25,902 nt of DNA. It comes from an uncultured Frankiales bacterium (GTDB lineage Bacteria; Actinomycetota; Actinomycetes; Mycobacteriales; SCTD01). The translations under genes and the position numbers were made by a program. The stretch covers positions 1 through 25,902 of the forward strand of contig CAMLIA010000039.1 in NCBI GenBank assembly GCA_946479905.1. Direction: 5' to 3'. This document shows, one piece after another, positions 10,639 through 18,600 of the stretch (within the stretch, counting starts at the first letter, position 1; every line of letters begins with the position of its first letter). The notes below the pieces were generated by a model. That model ran no database searches. It was not told where the DNA came from and saw only the letters and a list, made by a program, of their open reading frames with translations.

Positions 10639-10938
10639 ATGCGTACTCTCGACACGGTCCACGACTGGACCTCGCTGGCGTCCTGCAACACCACCGATCC
10701 CGACGAGCTGTTCGTCACGGGTGCAGCGCAGAACCGTGCCAAGGCCGTCTGCATGGGCTGCCCCGTGCGCACCGAGTGCCTCGCCGACGCGCTCGACAAC
10801 CGGGTCGAGTTCGGCGTCTGGGGAGGCATGACCGAGCGCGAGCGGCGCGCCCTGCTGCGCCGCCGTCCCGACGTCCGGTCGTGGAAGCAGCTGTTCGCGC
10901 AGGCCAGGGCGGCCGACCGGGCCGCCGACGCCGTCTGA
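10639..10938 (+). CDS. wblA: WhiB-family Fe-S regulator, WblA/WhiB4 type
   Basis: A 99-residue Wbl protein. The four cluster cysteines are in ASCNTTDPDELF, VCMGCPVRTEC (C-x21-C-x2-C-x5-C), followed by the family turn GVWGGMTERERRALLRRR and a basic C-terminus for DNA binding. The stretch PDELFVTGAAQNRAKAVC and the ending after GVWGGMTERERR closely resemble Streptomyces WblA and mycobacterial WhiB4, and the position between ponA2 and the Get3-like pair is the same as in both. WblA represses or activates development and secondary metabolism genes; WhiB4 is a redox sensor. The ATG at 10639 is chosen over upstream codons from family length. It is convergent with the ATPase gene across 26 bp. Confidence 0.95.
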   Translation: MRTLDTVHDWTSLASCNTTDPDELFVTGAAQNRAKAVCMGCPVRTECLADALDNRVEFGVWGGMTERERRALLRRRPDVRSWKQLFAQARAADRAADAV

Positions 10939-10964
10939 CCTGACTCTTTGCGCCGACCCCTGAG

Positions 10965-12065
10965 CTAGCCCGCCAGCTCCTTGCCAACGGCCCGCAGGCC
11001 GTCGAGGTCGTGCACGTCCCCCGGCAGCGCACCGACCTGAACGACCGGCACCCGCGGGTGCGCCGAGCTGAACCGCTCCTGCAGCCGAGCCTCGCGGTGG
11101 GCCTGCTCGATCCGCTCGGCGTGCACCCGCAGCACCCCGGCGGTGAGCGGGTCCGCGTCCTGTGCCGCGTCCAGCGCCTTCTGCGCGGTGAGCTCGGTCG
11201 CGGCGGTCCGGTGCACCCGGTTCACGACCAGGCCGGCGAGCGGCATCTGCTCCTCGGCGAGCCGCTCGGCGAAGTACGCCGCCTCGCGCAGGGCGTCGCG
11301 CTCGGGCGCCGCCACCACCAGGAAGGTGGTGCCCGGCGCCTTCAGCAGGTCGTAGGTGGCCTGGGCGCGCTCGCGGAACCCGCCGAACATCGTCTCCAGC
11401 GCGCCCACGAACTGGCTGACGTCCTGCAGCACGGAGGCGCCGATGATCCGCGTGATGGCGTTGGTGAACACGTGCAGCCCGGCGCTGACGACCTTCAGGT
11501 AGGCGCGGCCGCCGGCCTTGGCCGGGGCGAGCAGCACCTTGACCAGACGGCCGTCGAGGAACGTCGTGAGGTGGTCGGGCGCGTCCAGGAAGTCCAGCGC
11601 GGACCGGGTCGGCGGGGTGTCCACGACGATCAGGTCCCAGCGTCCCGAGGCGCGCAGCTGACCCAGCTTCTCCATCGCCATGTACTCCTGCGTCCCGGCG
11701 AAGGAGCTGGACAGCGCCTGGTAGAAGGGGTTGGCGAGGATCTGCTCCGCCTTGTCCGGCTCGGCGTGGGTGAGGACGATCTCGTCGAACGTCCGCTTCA
11801 TGTCGAGCATCATCGCGTCGAGCTGGCCGTCGATCCCCTGCACCGCACGTGGGGTGTTGTCGAGCTCGGTCAGCCCCATCGACTGCGCCAGCCGCCGGGC
11901 CGGGTCGATGGTGAGCACCGCGGTCCGCCGGCCGCGCTCCGCGGCGCGTACGGCGAGGGCGGCCGCGGTGGTCGTCTTGCCCACCCCGCCGGCGCCGCAG
12001 CACACGATGATCTGGGCGGTGTCGAGGAGCTCGTCGACCTGCAGCGCCGGCCGGGGGCTCGTCAC
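10965..12065 (-). CDS. ArsA/Get3-like ATPase, second subunit (Rv3680-like)
   Basis: A 366-residue P-loop ATPase. The Walker A is CGAGGVGKTTTAAAL (residues about 22-36): it has the core GxGKT, but alanine stands where deviant Walker A proteins carry the extra lysine that reaches across the dimer. Switch I DPARRL and switch II VVDTPPTRSALDFL are present; Get3 zinc cysteines are not. The GTG start at 12065 overlaps the upstream partner stop (GTGA). Homologue by sequence style and position of M. tuberculosis Rv3680, which works with Rv3679 as a Get3-like pair linked to cell-envelope and stress tolerance. Cargo is unknown. The long open frame upstream of 12065 is a shadow of the partner gene. Confidence 0.93.
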   Translation of the reverse strand: MTSPRPALQVDELLDTAQIIVCCGAGGVGKTTTAAALAVRAAERGRRTAVLTIDPARRLAQSMGLTELDNTPRAVQGIDGQLDAMMLDMKRTFDEIVLTHAEPDKAEQILANPFYQALSSSFAGTQEYMAMEKLGQLRASGRWDLIVVDTPPTRSALDFLDAPDHLTTFLDGRLVKVLLAPAKAGGRAYLKVVSAGLHVFTNAITRIIGASVLQDVSQFVGALETMFGGFRERAQATYDLLKAPGTTFLVVAAPERDALREAAYFAERLAEEQMPLAGLVVNRVHRTAATELTAQKALDAAQDADPLTAGVLRVHAERIEQAHREARLQERFSSAHPRVPVVQVGALPGDVHDLDGLRAVGKELAG

Positions 12066-13042
12066 GCGAGCCCCTGCGACGTGAGGGCGGTCGCCAGGTC
12101 GTACAGGCCACCGAGGTCCACCGCATCCGAGAGCAGCGGCAGCTCGTAGGTGGGCCGGGCGAGCTGGGCCAGCGCGTCGTGGCCGCGCTCCTCCAGCGCG
12201 ACGCGGGCGGCGAAGTCGGCGGCCTCCCCGAGCAGCGCCGGCGCCAGCGCGGTGTCGAGCCCGGCGCTGCGCAGCCCGGCACTGAGCCGGTCGCCGACGG
12301 TGCCCGCCTCGATGCCCGCCAGCAGCTCGGGGCTGAGGTAGGGGGCCCGGACCATGTTGACGATCACGCCGCCGACCGGCAGGCCGGCCCCCGTCAGCTC
12401 CTCGATCGCGTCGATCGTCTCCTGGACGGGCATCTCCTCGAGCAGCGTCACCAGGTGCACGACCGTCTGGGGGCTCTTGAACACCGCCATCACACCGTCG
12501 CTCTGCGCCTTGAGGGGCCCCACCTTCGCGAGGTTGCCGACCTCGTGCGTGATGTTGAGGAACCGGGTGATCCGCCCGGTGGGCGGGGCGTCCACGACCA
12601 CCGCGTCGTAGTAGCGGCCACCCCGGCTCCCGGCCCGGGTCGTGACCTCCTTGACCTTGCCGGTCAGCAGCACGTCGCGGATGCCCGGCGCGATGGTGGT
12701 CGCGAAGTCGATGGCCCCGATCTTGCGCAGGGTGCGGGCCGGCAGCCCCGTCGGCGAGAGCTTGTAGAACATGTGGAGGTAGTCGAGCAGCGCCTGCTCC
12801 GCGTCGACGGCCAGGGCGAACACGTCGCCGCCGCCCTGCGCCACTGCCACCTTGCGCTCCTGGTAGGGCAGCGGCGGGCTGTCGAACAGCTGGGCCAGGC
12901 CCTGCCGGCCCTCGACCTCCATGACGAGGACCTTCTTGCCCCCCGCGGCGAGCGCGAGGGCCAGCGCGGCGGCCACGGTGGTCTTGCCGGTGCCGCCCTT
13001 GCCGGAGACGACGTGCAGCCGCGCCGCGGGGAAGTCCGACAT
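12062..13042 (-). CDS. ArsA/Get3-like ATPase, first subunit (Rv3679-like)
   Basis: A 326-residue ATPase starting MSDFPAARLHVVSGKGGTGKTTVAAAL. Here the Walker A is the full deviant form KGGTGKTT with the signature lysine, and switch II is VVDAPPTGRITRFL. It is the partner of the next gene, which overlaps its stop by 4 nt, so the two should be made in equal amounts and form a heterodimer. The ATG lies 6 nt after TAGGGT on the minus strand and has no Shine-Dalgarno sequence. It matches Rv3679 of M. tuberculosis by position and motif. No membrane helices are seen, so it acts in the cytoplasm, perhaps at the membrane surface. Confidence 0.93.
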   Translation of the reverse strand: MSDFPAARLHVVSGKGGTGKTTVAAALALALAAGGKKVLVMEVEGRQGLAQLFDSPPLPYQERKVAVAQGGGDVFALAVDAEQALLDYLHMFYKLSPTGLPARTLRKIGAIDFATTIAPGIRDVLLTGKVKEVTTRAGSRGGRYYDAVVVDAPPTGRITRFLNITHEVGNLAKVGPLKAQSDGVMAVFKSPQTVVHLVTLLEEMPVQETIDAIEELTGAGLPVGGVIVNMVRAPYLSPELLAGIEAGTVGDRLSAGLRSAGLDTALAPALLGEAADFAARVALEERGHDALAQLARPTYELPLLSDAVDLGGLYDLATALTSQGLA

Positions 13043-13048
13043 GGGTCA

Positions 13049-13054
13049 ACCCTA
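13049..13054 (-). promoter_or_regulatory. -10 hexamer for the ATPase pair, leaderless arrangement
   Basis: TAGGGT on the minus strand, 6 nt before the ATG at 13042. No ribosome binding site is visible. Confidence 0.55.
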
Positions 13055-13118
13055 GAGCGCGCGCAGATCGGTGGCGGTCGGCGGCAGGAACTGCCGCGCG
13101 GAGGTCGAACAGAGCGGT

Positions 13119-13134
13119 TGTGACACAGGCCACA
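13119..13134. promoter_or_regulatory. CRP/cAMP-receptor box upstream of second WhiB gene
   Basis: TGTGA-N6-CCACA, nine of ten positions of the TGTGA-N6-TCACA consensus with exact spacing. It closely resembles the CRP site of M. tuberculosis whiB1, which also has CCAC in the right half. It lies 30 bp before the ATG at 13164 and about 76 bp upstream of the divergent ATPase pair. A second dyad, CACAGG-N6-CCTGTG (13124-13141), overlaps it. Confidence 0.65.
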
Positions 13135-13163
13135 CCCTGTGCGTGTACGGAGGACGACCAGCC

Positions 13164-13490
13164 ATGCCCAGCACAGCGACCATGCTCAGCGCCAACATCA
13201 GCACCGCCGGCCGGCCCGCGCCGGAGCCCACCTGGCGGGGTCACGCGGAGTGCCGCCGTGACAACGCCGTCCACTTCTTCGCGCCCGCCCACTTCGAGCG
13301 CAAGGACGAGAAGGACCGCCGTGAGGGCCAGGCGCGTGCGCTGTGCCGCGCGTGCCCGGTCCAGCAGGCCTGCCTCGAGTACTCCCTGACGGTCCAGGAG
13401 CCGCACGGCATCTGGGGCGGGCTCAACGAGCTCGAGCGCCGGCGGCTGCTGCGCAAGCGGGCAGCGGAGGCCCAGCAGCGCTCCGCCTGA
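13164..13490 (+). CDS. WhiB-family Fe-S regulator (second Wbl of the locus)
   Basis: A 108-residue Wbl protein. Cluster cysteines are in AECRRDN and LCRACPVQQAC (C-x30-C-x2-C-x5-C), followed by HGIWGGLNELERRRLLRKR, the Wbl turn and basic DNA-contact region. The long first spacing and the 27-residue N-terminus distinguish it from the WblA-type protein nearby. Start ATG 13164 is supported by GGAGGA at 13149-13154 with 9 nt spacing. It is divergent from the ATPase pair and carries a CRP box in its promoter region, recalling the cAMP control of whiB1 in mycobacteria. The M. tuberculosis version of this locus has only whiB4, so this is an extra member; its subclass is not certain. Confidence 0.93.
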   Translation: MPSTATMLSANISTAGRPAPEPTWRGHAECRRDNAVHFFAPAHFERKDEKDRREGQARALCRACPVQQACLEYSLTVQEPHGIWGGLNELERRRLLRKRAAEAQQRSA

Positions 13491-13498
13491 GCGGCACC

Positions 13499-13504
13499 TA
13501 GGCT
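13499..13504 (+). promoter_or_regulatory. -10 hexamer for the DUF4177-RidA operon, leaderless arrangement
   Basis: TAGGCT ends 6 nt before the ATG at 13511, just after the stop of the WhiB gene. No ribosome binding site is visible. Confidence 0.5.
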
Positions 13505-13510
13505 CCCCTC

Positions 13511-13666
13511 ATGCAGAAGTGGGAGTACATGACGGCGCCGCTGCTCATCCACGCGACCAAGCAGATCCTCGACAACTTCGGCGAGGACGGCTGGGAGCTC
13601 GTCCAGGTGGTCCCTGGGCCGAACCCCGAGCAGCTGGTGGCGTACTTCAAGCGGGGCAAGCAGTGA
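13511..13666 (+). CDS. Small DUF4177 family protein (51 aa)
   Basis: A 51-residue protein beginning MQKWEYMTAPLL and containing NFGEDGWELVQVV and a terminal YFKRG, the pattern of the DUF4177 family (KWEY, GWELV, KR). Function is unknown. The same small gene stands before the RidA gene in mycobacteria (Rv3678A). Its TGA overlaps the GTG of RidA (GTGA), so the two are coupled. Its start sits 6 nt after a TAGGCT hexamer, and it opens the operon that runs through to the nucleotide cyclase. Confidence 0.88.
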   Translation: MQKWEYMTAPLLIHATKQILDNFGEDGWELVQVVPGPNPEQLVAYFKRGKQ

Positions 13667-14118
13667 GCGCGACAGCCCGGCTGAAGGAGCTCGGCCTCGA
13701 GCTGCCCGAGGTCGTGCCGCCGGTCGCGGCCTACGTGCCCGCCGTGCAGACCGGGTCCCTCGTCTACACCAGCGGCCAGATCCCGATGGCCGGCGGCGCG
13801 ATGGCCCAGACCGGCCTGGTCGGCGGACCGGTCACGCCGGAGCAGGCCAAGGACCTCGCCCGGACCTGTGCCCTCAACGCGCTCGCCGCGATCGACGCGC
13901 TGGTCGGGCTGGACAGCGTCACCCGGGTCGTGAAGGTGGTGGGCTTCGTCGCGAGCGCTCCCGGCTTCACCGGCCAGCCGGCGGTCGTCAACGGGGCGTC
14001 CGAGCTGCTCGGCGAGGTCTTCGGGGACGCCGGGCGGCATGCCCGCTCGGCGGTCGGCGTGGCCGCCCTGCCGCTGGACGCGCCGGTCGAGGTGGAGCTG
14101 ATCGTCGAGGTCGGCTGA
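13663..14118 (+). CDS. RidA family protein (enamine/imine deaminase fold)
   Basis: A 151-residue YjgF/YER057c/UK114 protein. RidA enzymes hydrolyse reactive enamines and imines released by PLP enzymes. Visible family features are the first segment VYTSGQIPM, NALAAIDALVGLDSVTRVVKVVGFVAS, and the end HARSAVGVAALPLDAPVEVELIVEV with the conserved arginine of the active site. The length is slightly above the minimal 130 residues because of an N-terminal extension, as in the Rv3678c group. The GTG start overlaps the preceding stop; its own TGA shares one base with the ATG of the Nudix gene. Confidence 0.93.
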   Translation: MSATARLKELGLELPEVVPPVAAYVPAVQTGSLVYTSGQIPMAGGAMAQTGLVGGPVTPEQAKDLARTCALNALAAIDALVGLDSVTRVVKVVGFVASAPGFTGQPAVVNGASELLGEVFGDAGRHARSAVGVAALPLDAPVEVELIVEVG

Positions 14119-14951
14119 TGGACCTGTCGGAGCTGGAGGACCTGGCCCGCGCGTTCCACCGCGGTGACAAGGTGCCGACCGAGCCCCGGCACGCCTCGAC
14201 CGTCGTGCTGCTGCGCGACTCCCCGGCCGGGCCGGAGGCCTACCTGCTGCGCCGCGTCCGGGGGATGTCGTTCGCCGGCGGGATGCACGTCTTCCCCGGC
14301 GGGTCGGTGGACCCCGACGACGAGGACGCCGACATCGGGTGGGCCGGTCCGCCCGCCTCCCAGTGGGGCACGTGGTTCGGTGCCTCGGAGCGGCTGGCCC
14401 GGGCCCTGGTCTGCGCGGCCGTCCGGGAGACCTTCGAGGAGTGCGGCGTGCTGCTCGCCGGGGAGTCGGCCGAGCACCTGCTCGCCGACGTCAGCAGCGA
14501 CGAGTGGGAGGCCGAGCGGGTCGCGCTGGAGGCCCGCGAGCAGTCGCTGTCGCAGCTGCTCGCGCGCCGCGGCCTGGTGCTGCGCGCGGACCTGCTGCGA
14601 CCCTTCGCGCACTGGATCACCCCGGAGATCGAGCCGAAGCGGTTCGACACCCGGTTCTTCCTCGCCGAGATGCCCGCCGGTCAGGTGTGCCGGCACGTCG
14701 GCGGCGAGGCCGACTCCCGGGTCTGGATCCGGCCGCAGGCGGCGATCGACGAGGAGCTGCGGATGCTGCCGCCCACGCACAACTCGCTGCTGCAGCTCGC
14801 CGGCTACCCCGACGTCCGCAGCGCCCTGGACGACCAGCGCGAGATCCACGTGGTCGCGCCCAAGCTGGTCGTGCTGCCGGACGACAGCGTGAAGTTCGTC
14901 GTACCGGGCGATCTCGACTACCCCACCTCAGACCCGCGCGACGCCGGATGA
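14118..14951 (+). CDS. Nudix hydrolase with long insertion in the Nudix box region
   Basis: A 277-residue protein. The Nudix fold is recognised from VVLLRDSPAGPEAYLLRRV, FAGGMHVFPGGSVDPDD and the catalytic helix AAVRETFEECGVLL (REx2EExG). Between the glycine-rich strand and the catalytic helix there are about 40 extra residues rich in Trp and Gly, as in the eukaryotic NUDT19-like and several actinobacterial members. The substrate is a nucleoside diphosphate linked compound, not predictable here; CoA derivatives are possible. The gene starts one base inside the RidA stop and its stop overlaps the next start by 4 nt. The M. tuberculosis locus has no gene at this point. Confidence 0.9.
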   Translation: MDLSELEDLARAFHRGDKVPTEPRHASTVVLLRDSPAGPEAYLLRRVRGMSFAGGMHVFPGGSVDPDDEDADIGWAGPPASQWGTWFGASERLARALVCAAVRETFEECGVLLAGESAEHLLADVSSDEWEAERVALEAREQSLSQLLARRGLVLRADLLRPFAHWITPEIEPKRFDTRFFLAEMPAGQVCRHVGGEADSRVWIRPQAAIDEELRMLPPTHNSLLQLAGYPDVRSALDDQREIHVVAPKLVVLPDDSVKFVVPGDLDYPTSDPRDAG

Positions 14952-15685
14952 GGCAGGTCACCGAGACGGCCGGGGTCGTGCTCGCGCCGAACCCGGGCCC
15001 CATGACGCTCGACGGCACCAACACCTGGGTGCTCCGGGAGCCGGGGTACGACGGCTGCATCGTCATCGACCCGGGACCCCTTCTCGAGGACCACCTTCAG
15101 GAGGTCGCGTCGCACGGGCCCGTCGACGTGGTGCTGCTGACGCACGGGCACTTCGACCACAGCGAGGGGGCTGCGCGGTTCGCCGAGCTGACCGGTGCCA
15201 AGGTGCGTGCCCTCGACCCCGCGATGCGGCTGGGCGACGAGGGGCTCGGTGAGGGCGACGTCGTCGTCGGCGGCGGCCTGGAGCTGCGGGTGCTCGGGAC
15301 GCCGGGGCACTCGAGCGACTCGCTGTGCTTCGCGCTGCCGGACGCCGTGCTGACCGGCGACACGATCCTGGGCCGCGGGACGACGGTGGTGGCCCACCCC
15401 GACGGGGTGCTCGCCGACTACCTGGAGTCGCTGCGGCGGCTGCAGGAGATGGGCGACCGGACGGTGCTGCCCGGTCACGGTCCCGAGCTGCTGTCGGCGG
15501 GCGACGCCGCGGCCATGTACCTCGCCCACCGGGAGATGCGGCTGGAGCAGGTCAGGGCCGCCGTGGCCGCCGGCGCCGGCACCGCCCGCGAGGTGGTCGA
15601 GGTGGTCTACGCCGACGTCGACCGGGTCCTCTGGCCCGCCGCCGAGCTCTCGGTGCGGGCCCAGCTCGACTTCCTGTCGGCATGA
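14948..15685 (+). CDS. Metallo-beta-lactamase fold hydrolase (Rv3677c-like)
   Basis: A 245-residue cytoplasmic hydrolase of the MBL fold. The two-metal site is complete: LLTHGHFDHSEGA (HxHxDH), TPGHSSDS (third His), LTGDTILG (bridging Asp) and LPGHGPEL (last His). The N-terminus LAPNPGPMTLDGTNTWVL is typical of the LACTB2/glyoxalase II-like branch, whose known members act as endoribonucleases or thioesterases; the substrate here is unknown. The ATG overlaps the Nudix stop and its own stop overlaps the cyclase start, both ATGA. Position and style match M. tuberculosis Rv3677c. Confidence 0.94.
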   Translation: MRQVTETAGVVLAPNPGPMTLDGTNTWVLREPGYDGCIVIDPGPLLEDHLQEVASHGPVDVVLLTHGHFDHSEGAARFAELTGAKVRALDPAMRLGDEGLGEGDVVVGGGLELRVLGTPGHSSDSLCFALPDAVLTGDTILGRGTTVVAHPDGVLADYLESLRRLQEMGDRTVLPGHGPELLSAGDAAAMYLAHREMRLEQVRAAVAAGAGTAREVVEVVYADVDRVLWPAAELSVRAQLDFLSA

Positions 15686-18600
15686 CCGACTGCCCGGTCT
15701 GCGGCTCGCCCGTCGTCCCGGGCGCGAGGTTCTGCTTCAACTGCGGCGCCGCCCTCGCGGAGACCTCGGCCGAGGTCGAGACCGACCGCCGGGTGGTGAC
15801 GGTGCTCTTCGGCGACCTCACCGACTTCACCAGCTGGGCGGAGGACCTCGACCCCGAGCGCGTCGGCGTCGTCACCGACCGGGTGCTCGCGAGCCTCGCG
15901 GCGATCGTCACCGACTTCGGTGGCCACGTCGACAAGCTGGTCGGTGACGGCCTGATGGCGGTCTTCGGGGCGCCGACGGCGCACGAGGACGACGCCGAGC
16001 GCGCCGTCCGCGCGGCCGCCCGGATGCAGGCGTCGGTGCGCCGCCTGGTGTCGGAGGAGAGCGGCGGCGGGCGGCAGCTCGGCCTCCGGGTCGGTCTGAA
16101 CACCGGCGAGGTCATCGCGGGCGTGCAGGCGCAGCTGTCCTACACCGTGGTCGGCGACACGGTGAACACCGCGAGCAGGCTGTCCGACGTCGCGGGCCCG
16201 GGGGCCGTCGTGGCCGGGCGGGACACGGCCCTCGCGACGATGCCCATCGCCTCCTGGCGGGCGCTGCAGCCCTTGCGGCTGAAGGGCAAGCGCGAGCCCG
16301 TCGAGGCCTTCGAGCTGATGGGGCTGCGCCCGGCAGGGGCGACCCGGCTCGGTCTGGGCGACGAGGCGCCGTTCCTGGGCCGGGACGCGGAGCTGGGTCA
16401 GCTCATCGGCCGGACCAACGACACCATCGACCGGCAGACGCCGCGGACGGTGCTCGTGACCGGCGAGGCGGGTGTCGGGAAGACCCGGCTGGCGCAGGAG
16501 CTCACGCGCTACGTCGGGGAGCTGCCGGACGCCCGGGTGCTCTGGGGTCGGAGCGCGCCCTACGGCGAGGGCAGGGACCTGGCGGCGGTCGCGGAGATGG
16601 TCCGCACCGCCTGCGGTGTCGAGGACAGCGACGACGTCGACACCGCTCGCGAGCGGGTCGCCCGCACCGTCGCGCGCCTGGAGCGCGAGGGCCGCCAGCA
16701 GCTGCCCGCGCACCTCGAGGAGTCGCTGCGGCTGCTGCTCGGCCTGGAGGACCTCGACCTCACCGCCCCGCGCGACGTGGCGACACCCGGCGCGCCCGTC
16801 GGGGGCGACCGGGTCCGCAACGCCGTCGCGGCGCTGTTCTCCGCCCTGGCCCGCGAGGGGCCGCTCGTCCTCGTGCTCGACGACCTGCACTGGGCGACGC
16901 CCACGATGGTCGACGGCCTGCTGCAGGTGGCGCGCCAGGTCCGTGGCGGTGTGCTGCTCCTGGGGTTGGGGCGGCTGGACGTGCTCGACGTGCCGGGCCG
17001 CGCGGAGTGGTGGCAGCAGCTGCCCGACGCGGAGCTGCTGCCGCTCGCGCCCCTGGAGGACAGCGCGACCGAGCGGCTGCTGAAGGCCTACCTCGGCGCC
17101 CAGGAGCTGGACGCCGGCGTGCGCGACGCGCTGCTGTCACGCGCTCAGGGCAACCCGTTCTTCCTCGCCGAGCTGCTGCACCTGCTGGTCGACCGCGGGG
17201 TGCTCCGCCGCGGCCCGGACGGCTGGGGGCTGGAGGGGCAGGTCCCGGAGGACGTGCTGCCGGCCGGCGTGCAGGCCGTGCTGGCCGCCCGCATCGACGA
17301 CCTCGACGGCGCGACCAAGGGCGTCCTGCGCGACGCCAGCGTGATCGGGCTGCGGGCCACGCTGCCCGTGCTCGAGGCGGTCGGGCGCGCCTCCGGCCAC
17401 GGCGACCCCGAGGTGGTGCGGGCCGCCGTGCGGACCCTGGTGGACCGCCGGCTGCTCGAGGAGGAGGAGGACGACGACGCCTTCGCGTTCGGCCACACCC
17501 TCGTGCGCGACGTCGCCTACGCCGGCCTGGCCAAGGCCGACCGGGCCCGCCGGCACGCCGCTGTCGCGCTGTGGGCGCAGGACTCCACGGCCCGCAGCGC
17601 GCAGGCCGACGTCGTCACCGCCTCCCAGGGCGAGCGCGCCGTCCGGCTGGCGGCCGAGATGGGGCTGCCCCCGCAGGATCCCTCGTGGCAGGCCCGCGGC
17701 ACGGCGTTCGCCGCGCTCGCCCGGCTGGCCCAGCTCGCCCTCGGCCGCGACGACGCCGCGCAGGCCGAGGCCGTGCTGTCCCGGGCGCTCGCGCTGGCCG
17801 AGCCGCGGTTCGGCGACCCCATCCCCGGCGACCTGCTCGTCCCCGTCCGGGTGGCGCACGCCCAGGCGCTCGTCGCGCTGCACCGGCTGGAGGAGGCCGA
17901 GGCCGAGCTGGGGCCGGCCCTCACCGGCCCCGAGGACGTCGTGCGGGCCGGCGCCCTGCTGGTCCTGGGGGAGGTGCGCCGCAAGCGGGGTGACCTGCCC
18001 GGCGCCCGCGAGGCCTTCGGCTCGGCGCTCGCGGCCGCCGATGCCGCCGGGACCGACCGGCTGTCCGGCGAGGCGCTCCGCCAGCTCGGACTGCTCGACT
18101 ACTTCGACGGCCGGCTGGGGGACGCCGAAAGCCGCTTCCAGCAGGCTCGGGCGCTGGCGCTGCGCGTCGGCGACGACCGAGGGGCCGGGTGGGCGCTGCA
18201 GCACCTCGCGTGGAGCGCCACGACCCGCGGCGACTACCAGCGCGCCGACGAGGCGCTCGAGGCGGCCGTCGAGGTCTTCGCCGGCCTGGAGGACACCGGC
18301 GGGCTGGCGTGGGTCGCGGGCACCGAGGGCTTCGTGCGCGCGCTGCAGGGCCGGTTCGCGGAGGCTCGTGAGCTGGCCCGCTCCCTGCTCCCGGTCGGGG
18401 AGCAGAACAACGAGCGGTGGGGCGTCGGGGCGCTGCTGACCATCGACGCGATCGCGGCCGCCGAGCTGGGGGACGTCGTCGTCGCCGCCAACGAGGCCGA
18501 GCGGGCCCGGGTCCGGTTCGCGGAGATCGGCGACACCTGGGGCGAGTCGCTGGCGCTGTGCGCCGCCGGCATCAGTGCCCGCGGCGCCGACCTCCCGGAC

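Noticed and set aside
10965..13406. One 813-residue minus-strand gene over both ATPases
   Set aside because: The frame upstream of 12065 is not coding; two genes with a GTGA overlap explain it, each with its own P-loop.
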